A stretch of DNA of 11,303 bases from the NCBI GenBank assembly GCA_030619215.1, contig JAUXBV010000047.1, positions 1 through 11,303 of the forward strand. The letters run 5' to 3'. This document shows positions 7,125 to 11,303 of the stretch, piece after piece. The position numbers and the translations under genes are program-made. Position 1 is the first letter of the stretch. Each line of letters opens with the position of its first letter. Source of the DNA: Fibrobacterota bacterium. Its GTDB lineage: Bacteria > Fibrobacterota > Chitinivibrionia > Chitinivibrionales > JANQEN01. Below the pieces are notes generated by a model, which made no database searches, had not been told where the DNA came from, and was given only the letters and a program-made list of their open reading frames with translations.

Positions 7125-8366
7125 TTAGTTCCTTAAAACCATTGCGCTGCTGGGCACGCCCGGGCCTGCTGTTACCATACACAGTTCAGGATCTTTTACC
7201 TGGTTGTATGACTGGCCTCTTAACTGCCGTACACCTTCATTAACAAGATTGTAACCGTGAATATAGGCTTCGGATAGAAGACCGCCGTTTGTATTGGTAG
7301 GCATTTTTCCATCAACTCTGATATTATCTCCGCCTTCTATGAAATTACCTGCATCACCACGTTCGCAGAAATCACACTCTTCAAGGGACATAATTCCACC
7401 AAGGGAGTAAGGATCATAGAGTTCAGCCACATCAATATCCTTACCTTCAACTCCGGCTACCCGATAAGCCTCATGCGCGGCGTACCATGTTTCAAAAAGA
7501 CCGGAAATAACAGGCCTGTTGTATATAGTCTGGATTTCCTGTTCAATCGGCGCACTCTGGCCCGCGCCTAAAATGTAGACAGGTTTCTGTTTAAGATCTT
7601 TTGCTCTTTCAGCACTTGTAACGATATGAGCCGCGGCACCATCCGTATCAACACAGCAGTCAAACAAACGGAGAGGCTCAACAATCATTTGAACATTCAT
7701 GTAATCTTCATGGGTCATTGGTTTGTCGTGGAATATGGCCCGTGGATTCTTATTGGCATATTCTCTTAAGACAACCGCCCACCATCCGATCTGTTCATAG
7801 GTAACATTGAATTCATGCATCCATCTGCGGCCCCAACAACCAGCCCAGGACAGAGGCGTACAGAAACCCATGGGGAATGTATATCCGTAATGTGGAGTCG
7901 GCGCTGAAATCATATATTTTGCGTATCCGTCGCCTCTTCCGAATCTATGCCCGGAAGCTTCATTCAAAGCGCGATAGCACACTACATTTTTCGCGACACC
8001 GGTTGCCACAGCGGCCGCTGCATGCAAGGTCACGGCACAGGCTGCGCCTCCGCCAAAACTTACTTCACTCGCAAACCGGAGATTCTTGAGCCCCAGCGTG
8101 CTGACGATAAACGGCATGGCCGTTCTGTCAAGCGTAAAGGTTTCGAGGCCGTCAATGTCTTCCACTTTTATACCAGCATCATCAGCTGCATTTTTTATAG
8201 CTTCACAAGCCATATCAAGCTCATCACGTCCTGAATTCTTGGAATACTCGGTCTCACCAATACCGACAATAGCCGTCTTGTCCTTGATCAGGTTAGCCTG
8301 AGGACTGGGCTTGATATCAGCATCATATTTTCTGTTCATATATTCTTCTAATATATTTCTTCCCAT
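7125..8366 (-). CDS. Thiolase-like (lipid-transfer-protein type) probable retro-aldolase, Ltp2-like active site (pair 1)
   Basis: A 413-residue SCP2/SCPx-type thiolase-fold protein. An N-terminal extension of about 26 residues precedes the conserved IKDKTAIVGIG start; AAGGAGG lies 11 nt before the ATG, so a later start at Met10 is possible. The loop that normally carries the thiolase nucleophile reads SFGGGAAC. The His of the usual SCP2-thiolase HDxF motif is Tyr317 (ELYDPY), and the GHP-type His position is Tyr368 (GGLLSEAYIHG). As I recall, the actinobacterial steroid aldolase Ltp2 uses two Tyr about 50 residues apart (Y294/Y344). The 51-residue gap here matches, which favours retro-aldol cleavage of a 3-hydroxyacyl-CoA over thiolysis. 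It is paired with the DUF35 gene upstream and overlaps functionally with the MaoC hydratases. Family is sure; the aldolase activity is inferred. Confidence 0.85.
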   Translation of the reverse strand: MGRNILEEYMNRKYDADIKPSPQANLIKDKTAIVGIGETEYSKNSGRDELDMACEAIKNAADDAGIKVEDIDGLETFTLDRTAMPFIVSTLGLKNLRFASEVSFGGGAACAVTLHAAAAVATGVAKNVVCYRALNEASGHRFGRGDGYAKYMISAPTPHYGYTFPMGFCTPLSWAGCWGRRWMHEFNVTYEQIGWWAVVLREYANKNPRAIFHDKPMTHEDYMNVQMIVEPLRLFDCCVDTDGAAAHIVTSAERAKDLKQKPVYILGAGQSAPIEQEIQTIYNRPVISGLFETWYAAHEAYRVAGVEGKDIDVAELYDPYSLGGIMSLEECDFCERGDAGNFIEGGDNIRVDGKMPTNTNGGLLSEAYIHGYNLVNEGVRQLRGQSYNQVKDPELCMVTAGPGVPSSAMVLRN

Positions 8367-8422
8367 TTTTTATATTGCCTCCTTAATTATATGCCCGGTT
8401 ATTATCCTTAGCATAATAATGA

Positions 8423-8851
8423 CTAACCTGCTTTTTTAAATTTATAAAGAGTCAGTTCGTCATCAATTTTTTCATATGCGATTTCAACAGGCATACCGAT
8501 TTCAATTTCTTCCGGCTTGACATCAACTGTATTGCTTATCACTCTCGGACCTTCATCAAGCTCCACCAGTATAACTGAATAAGGCGCCTTGAAGGCTTTG
8601 TGGGGTGATTTATTGTATGTAACATAGCTGTATATCTTACCTTTGCCTGATGCCTCCACATATTCCTGTTCTGTTGAATGGCAGGCAGGACACATGGGCC
8701 GCGGTGGATGAAGAATTTTACCGCAGTCTTTACATTTCTGGATAAGAAATTTTTCCTCTTTGACACCTTCCCACAAAGACCCGCTGCTTCTGTATATAAT
8801 CCCCCAGAGTGCCGGACGTGGTATAGGTTTGTCTGTGTACTGTACGGTCAT
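8423..8851 (-). CDS. DUF35 zinc-ribbon/OB-fold acyl-CoA-associated protein (pair 1)
   Basis: A 142-residue DUF35 protein. The N-terminal rubredoxin-like zinc ribbon has four Cys (C40, C43, C54, C57) around the HPPRPMCPAC segment. The OB-fold domain follows (about 62-142), with VEASGKGKIYSY and the closing EIGMPVEIAYEK and LTLYKFKKAG. Such proteins bind thiolase-like partners and form aldolases or thiolases (ChsH2 C-domain with Ltp2; BbsA with BbsB). The thiolase gene follows 56 nt downstream, so these two probably form one complex. An AGGAGG site lies 5 nt before the ATG, and the stop is TAG. It probably contributes the CoA-binding and channel surface rather than chemistry. The exact substrate is unknown. 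Confidence 0.9.
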   Translation of the reverse strand: MTVQYTDKPIPRPALWGIIYRSSGSLWEGVKEEKFLIQKCKDCGKILHPPRPMCPACHSTEQEYVEASGKGKIYSYVTYNKSPHKAFKAPYSVILVELDEGPRVISNTVDVKPEEIEIGMPVEIAYEKIDDELTLYKFKKAG

Positions 8852-8902
8852 TTGTACCTCCTATAATAAGTTATTAAAAATTTTCTATTATCTAAAAAAA
8901 AC

Positions 8903-9232
8903 CTACGCTTTCTTTTTAAACATAGCCAGCGTAAGACCTTCTTCAGCTTCAACAAAAGTGAGCTCAACCGGCATACCGATATAAATATCCTCCGGTTCAA
9001 CATCAACGACATTGCTTAACATGCGTACCTTTTCAACTTCAAGCTCAATCAGCGTTACCGCATACGGCACTTTAATTCCCGGATAGGCGGCTTTGTCATA
9101 TACAAAATTGACCCAACTGTAAACCGATCCATTACCGGGTGACGGCACCCATTCGGATTCCTCTGCAGACAACCGGAATACAGCCAAAGTCATCTTTCCC
9201 GATATTATATTCATGCATATACCGGCGAACAA
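8903..9232 (-). pseudogene. Truncated DUF35 OB-fold protein (zinc ribbon lost)
   Basis: This is the C-terminal OB-fold part of a DUF35 (acyl-CoA-associated) protein. Homology to the two intact DUF35 proteins starts at about 9175 (RLSAEESEWVPSPGNGSVYSW) and continues to the typical LTLAMFKKKA end. The N-terminal rubredoxin-like zinc ribbon (four Cys) is absent. The frame is open up to an ATG at 9232, but its first residues overlap the out-of-frame thiolase and are not DUF35-like. In intact pairs DUF35 docks on its thiolase partner; here both partners are broken at the same joint. Translation could restart internally, but no good ribosome-binding site is seen. Family identity is confident; loss of function is inferred. 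Confidence 0.8.
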
Positions 9233-9704
9233 TCATGCCCATACGCCCGGCATTTTGAACCGGCAGGCTATCGCCATAATGACCGAACGGAATATAAAAA
9301 TCCTGCTGCGTGGCCATGGAAGATGTCATTTCACGATAATAGGTCGGATCTCTGTGTGTTGAAGCATCGGTAATGGTTCTGAAACACATAATGTAATTCG
9401 CCGATCCGCCGGCAGCACCGACAGCCGCGCGAATAACCATTGCGCCGGAAGCGCCGTTTCCCCAGCGGCATCCGCTCCAGAAAGCGATATTGCCGATACC
9501 CATACTCTTTGCGACAAGAATCTCGTCATCATCTGCTTCCTGAATTTTTACGGATCCGTCAATATCTTCAGGTGTCAGTCCTGCGTCATCAAGAGCGGAC
9601 CGTACGGCACGACAGGCCATATCCCTTGTGGTCATCCCGGAATCAAATGAAAACTTGTGTACACCAAGACCGACAATAGCTGCTTTGTCTTTGATGCTTT
9701 CCAT
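9132..9704 (-). pseudogene. Truncated SCP2-type thiolase-like protein (N-terminal half only)
   Basis: The frame begins with ATG at 9704 after a GGGGAG site and encodes the N-terminal half of a thiolase fold. It is clearly paralogous to the two intact thiolases downstream: it shares the IKD..AIVGLG start, the DDAG..PEDIDG segment and the RRYMHEYNI segment. Similarity continues to about residue 180 (VVCR). The frame then runs into unrelated residues and stops at TAA (9132-9134), giving 190 residues against 381 and 413 in the paralogues. All C-terminal active-site elements are missing. Beyond the break the DNA encodes the C-terminal part of a DUF35 protein in another frame. A deletion of roughly 0.8 kb, estimated from the paralogues, explains this. 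The product is probably non-functional; an assembly error is possible. Confidence 0.85.
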
Positions 9705-9913
9705 ATATGAAATATCTCCCCGCCTCTATTCCAAAAAAGCTGTTTGAATAAACAATGAAAGCCGTATCCGTCAAAACTATATAACCACGAACCGGACTCT
9801 CAAAGCGAAATTGCAATATTATACTATTAATATAATATGTTAAGTCGTATTATACCCAAAATGGCATAAGTTTCGTTTGAATAGCAAACAACACTATTCA
9901 ACTCAGCTTTATA
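9705..9913 (-). other. 209-nt AT-rich spacer with two hairpins and possible secondary promoter elements
   Basis: No gene is seen here. Just after the MaoC stop is a perfect inverted repeat (9877-9884 and 9894-9901, TTGAATAG/CTATTCAA, 9-nt loop). Further along is an AT-only repeat (9816-9823 and 9831-9838). Two TATAAT hexamers occur on the minus strand (9854-9849 and 9823-9818), but neither has a convincing -35 box at 16-18 nt. This is the longest spacer inside the operon and lies directly before the damaged thiolase, so it could contain a weak second promoter or rearrangement scar. Confidence 0.35.
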
Positions 9914-10339
9914 TTAATTCGGCAGCGCCATAGTAGCTGTACCCATTGCATGCGGACCGTTTTTTGTCGCAAATGTATATTGAATATCCACCAGACAATT
10001 GCCGCCATCTTCATATTTTTTTACCACATTACCGGTACCGACAAGTGTATCGCCGGGATAGCACGGCATGGCAAGTTTGATATTGATATTTTTTAATTCA
10101 CCTTCCGGACCGCTCCAGTCTGTCAGGTATTTGCCGATAAAACCGCCGGTTGTCAGAATGTTTAAAAATATATCAGGAGTTCCTGCTTCTTTTGCGGCCT
10201 CGTGATCATGATGCACATTCTGGAAATCCCGTGAGGAAATCGCTGTTGAAACAACAGTTGTCCTTGTGATCTCACGGCTTTCTTCAGGGAGCGCATCGCC
10301 TTCATTAACAGAATCCCATTTTATAGATGCATATTCCAT
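9914..10339 (-). CDS. MaoC-family enoyl-CoA hydratase, probable catalytic subunit
   Basis: A 141-residue single hot-dog protein of the MaoC family (R-specific hydratase type). The catalytic D-x4-H motif is seen as D38-F-Q-N-V-H43, followed by the hydrophobic central helix with TTGGFIGKYL. It should add water to a trans-2-enoyl-CoA, giving a 3-hydroxyacyl-CoA that a thiolase-like retro-aldolase could cleave. Its length is typical for stand-alone MaoC subunits such as ChsH1. It follows the FAS1-like gene closely (28 nt), with ribosome-binding site GAGAGGAT upstream of its ATG, so the two are co-translated. A perfect 8-bp inverted repeat starts 12 nt beyond its stop and could be a weak terminator or RNA-stability element. 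The true substrate is unknown. Confidence 0.88.
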   Translation of the reverse strand: MEYASIKWDSVNEGDALPEESREITRTTVVSTAISSRDFQNVHHDHEAAKEAGTPDIFLNILTTGGFIGKYLTDWSGPEGELKNINIKLAMPCYPGDTLVGTGNVVKKYEDGGNCLVDIQYTFATKNGPHAMGTATMALPN

Positions 10340-10367
10340 ATCTAAATCCTCTCTTATCTTCTTTTGT

Positions 10368-10883
10368 TTAAGTATTCAGTTTAAACTTAAAAATCGTAAA
10401 CGGTTGTTTGCAGATAATCTCATCATTCTGATTTCTGTACGTATACTCAACTGTAAGAAAATAGCCCGTACCCAGACCGGTTGTTTTTATCGGAGAAGCC
10501 GTTGTAAATTCAAGCGTATAGCTTATTTTATCACCGGGTTTCATTGGCGTATGATACTCATGCGATGTTGTTGTGGCAACCACATATGGAAAACCGCTTC
10601 CATCCATTAATTCTGTCAAAATTTCCAGTGTGTTAGGCTCTCTTCCATCATGCGGAGGCCATAAACGGGGAACCGTGTATGCCTGAACCATCTGCGGCGG
10701 AGCAATCGTTCCACCATGTTTACTGTTTTTGGCATACTCCTCATCAGTATACAGAGGATTTCCATCCTGCATTGCTTCGCACCAGTGGCGAATCATGGCG
10801 GTGTTCACATCATCATTTGCCTCATAAGGGCCTGTGACCTGAGCAATCATCGACTGAAGCTTATCGTATAATTCATCACTCAT
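10368..10883 (-). CDS. MaoC-type (FAS1-like) dehydratase domain protein, probable non-catalytic hydratase subunit
   Basis: A 171-residue single hot-dog-domain protein of the MaoC_dehydrat_N / FAS1-like dehydratase type. The family signature around the hydratase motif is visible as D40-G-N-P-L-Y45. The catalytic His expected at the end of the D-x4-H motif is Tyr, as is common in this subfamily, so the protein is probably a structural or substrate-binding partner. It is 28 nt upstream of a second MaoC gene that keeps D-x4-H. This recalls the ChsH2 N-domain plus ChsH1 heteromeric enoyl-CoA hydratase of steroid side-chain degradation. Expected role: with its neighbour, hydrates a 2-enoyl-CoA in the cytoplasm. 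First gene of the operon, with a strong ribosome-binding site. Family is confident; the heterodimer is inferred from order and residue complementarity. Confidence 0.85.
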   Translation of the reverse strand: MSDELYDKLQSMIAQVTGPYEANDDVNTAMIRHWCEAMQDGNPLYTDEEYAKNSKHGGTIAPPQMVQAYTVPRLWPPHDGREPNTLEILTELMDGSGFPYVVATTTSHEYHTPMKPGDKISYTLEFTTASPIKTTGLGTGYFLTVEYTYRNQNDEIICKQPFTIFKFKLNT

Positions 10884-11120
10884 GTTTCTCCCCCTTGCTC
10901 ATCTTAGCTTCAGAATACTCATTTAATATAAATCTGTGAGCATCTAAACTGCCATCACAAATATCTGAATTTTTAAGGTTTTTAATGGCGTTAATAAAAT
11001 ATTAATACATAATCGGCAATACAGCCGATTTTGACTCCAACCGCAAAAAAAATGTGTAGAATTTGAAAATTCACCTTTAATTCAAGTAATTACATCTATA
11101 AAAATTGCTTGAAAATTAAA
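10884..11120 (-). other. 5' leader of about 235 nt with a hairpin
   Basis: This gene-free stretch lies between the predicted transcription start and the first ATG. It is AT-rich and contains a perfect inverted repeat at 11011-11030 (AATCGGC and GCCGATT arms, 6-nt loop). No T-run follows the hairpin, so it is not a classic terminator. I looked for a cobalamin-riboswitch B12 box because the operon encodes corrinoid proteins and found none. Only very short reading frames occur. The leader ends in a purine-rich ribosome-binding site (AAGGGGGAG) 4-5 nt before the ATG at 10883. Confidence 0.5.
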
Positions 11121-11126
11121 GTATGT

Positions 11127-11155
11127 ATTAAATACCTAATACTATTTTTTGTCAA
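11127..11155 (-). promoter_or_regulatory. Near-consensus sigma70 promoter for the operon
   Basis: On the minus strand a perfect -35 box TTGACA (11155-11150) is followed by a 17-nt spacer and a -10 box TTTAAT (11132-11127), one mismatch from TATAAT. Transcription would start near 11120. It is the best promoter match seen in the window and sits upstream of the first gene of an uninterrupted same-strand gene run, so it probably drives the whole operon. No operator is obvious beside it. Confidence 0.7.
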
Positions 11156-11250
11156 GGAATTTATTGTTTCCCCAATAATATTTTTTTCATATCCAAAACG
11201 TCTGATTCATTGCCCGATGAACCGAAAAGTACATAAATAAAGAGGTGTTT

Positions 11251-11303
11251 TTAAGTGGTCGGCAGCTCACCCTCAAAGTCATATGAAGTCGGAGGCCAAG
11301 CGG
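11251..11303 (-). CDS. C-terminal end of an unidentified upstream gene (partial)
   Basis: On the minus strand an open frame enters from the window edge and stops at TAA (11251-11253). It reads AWPPTSYDFEGELPTT. The acidic/aromatic tail looks protein-like, but I do not recognise the family. The strong promoter lies about 95 nt downstream, so this would be a separate upstream gene on the same strand. A plus-strand alternative also exists: a GTG at 11255 preceded by AGAGGTG could start a gene leaving the window. With about 50 bases neither can be proved. Confidence 0.25.
   Translation of the reverse strand, partial: AWPPTSYDFEGELPTT

Noticed and set aside
8086..8301. Plus-strand open frames across the operon (for example 1542-1928, 2694-2960, 5606-5836, 8086-8301)
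   Set aside because: They are antisense to genes with clear family matches, have no ribosome-binding sites that stand out, and encode no recognisable domains.
9132..9232. Programmed frameshift joining thiolase and DUF35 into one working fusion
   Set aside because: No slippery sequence is evident, and a shift would still lack the thiolase C-half and the DUF35 zinc ribbon, so a deletion is simpler.
10884..11120. Cobalamin riboswitch in the operon leader
   Set aside because: No B12-box-like segment or multi-stem junction could be recognised; only a simple 7-bp hairpin is present.
11204..11223. Terminator for the upstream partial gene (7-bp inverted repeat with a 6-nt loop)
   Set aside because: The stem is short with a wobble pair and lacks a following T-run, so it is too weak to call.

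Overview
The window looks like one long minus-strand operon from an anaerobic, corrinoid-using bacterium. Base composition is moderate to AT-leaning. Ribosome-binding sites are strong AGGAGG types, and no gene for an oxygen-dependent enzyme is visible. Gene content (DUF35/thiolase pairs, MaoC hydratases, a fumarate-reductase-type flavoprotein and a methyltetrahydrofolate-linked corrinoid methyl-transfer system) fits Desulfobacterota (sulfate reducers) or anaerobic Firmicutes (Peptococcaceae-like). I cannot decide between them from sequence alone.

Layout in transcription order (high to low coordinates). A near-consensus sigma70 promoter (11127-11155) precedes a leader of about 235 nt. Next come two hot-dog-fold MaoC-type proteins (10883-10368 and 10339-9914), which resemble a two-subunit enoyl-CoA hydratase with the catalytic Asp/His in only one subunit. 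After a 209-nt spacer there is a broken thiolase joined to a broken DUF35 protein (9704-8903); an internal deletion has fused the two. Two intact DUF35 plus thiolase-like pairs follow (8851-7125 and 7110-5518). A strong hairpin (5459-5495) separates this acyl-CoA half from a methyl-transfer half. That half holds a corrinoid protein (5399-4764), a pterin-dependent methyltransferase (4634-3807), a KstD-like flavoprotein dehydrogenase (3682-2036), a SRPBCC/CoxG-like protein (2026-1577) and an MtmB-family methyltransferase without pyrrolysine (1511-168). A rho-independent terminator closes the operon at 105-138.

How the genes may work together. MaoC hydratases plus DUF35/thiolase partners match the hydratase/retro-aldolase step known from actinobacterial steroid side-chain degradation (ChsH1-ChsH2/Ltp2), and more distantly the BbsAB thiolase. 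The flavoprotein has the C-terminal Tyr/Gly arrangement of 3-ketosteroid dehydrogenases. The MtmB-family protein, corrinoid protein and pterin methyltransferase form a complete path for moving a methyl group between a substrate and tetrahydrofolate, apart from a reductive activase that is not in this window. My best hypothesis is an anaerobic pathway for a hydrophobic methylated cyclic substrate (steroid- or terpenoid-like) in which a methyl group is removed, or added, through cobalamin. The substrate is inference; the families and order are well supported.

The flanks (1-104 and 11251-11303) hold only unassigned fragments. No CRISPR array, tRNA, rRNA or complete insertion sequence was seen.
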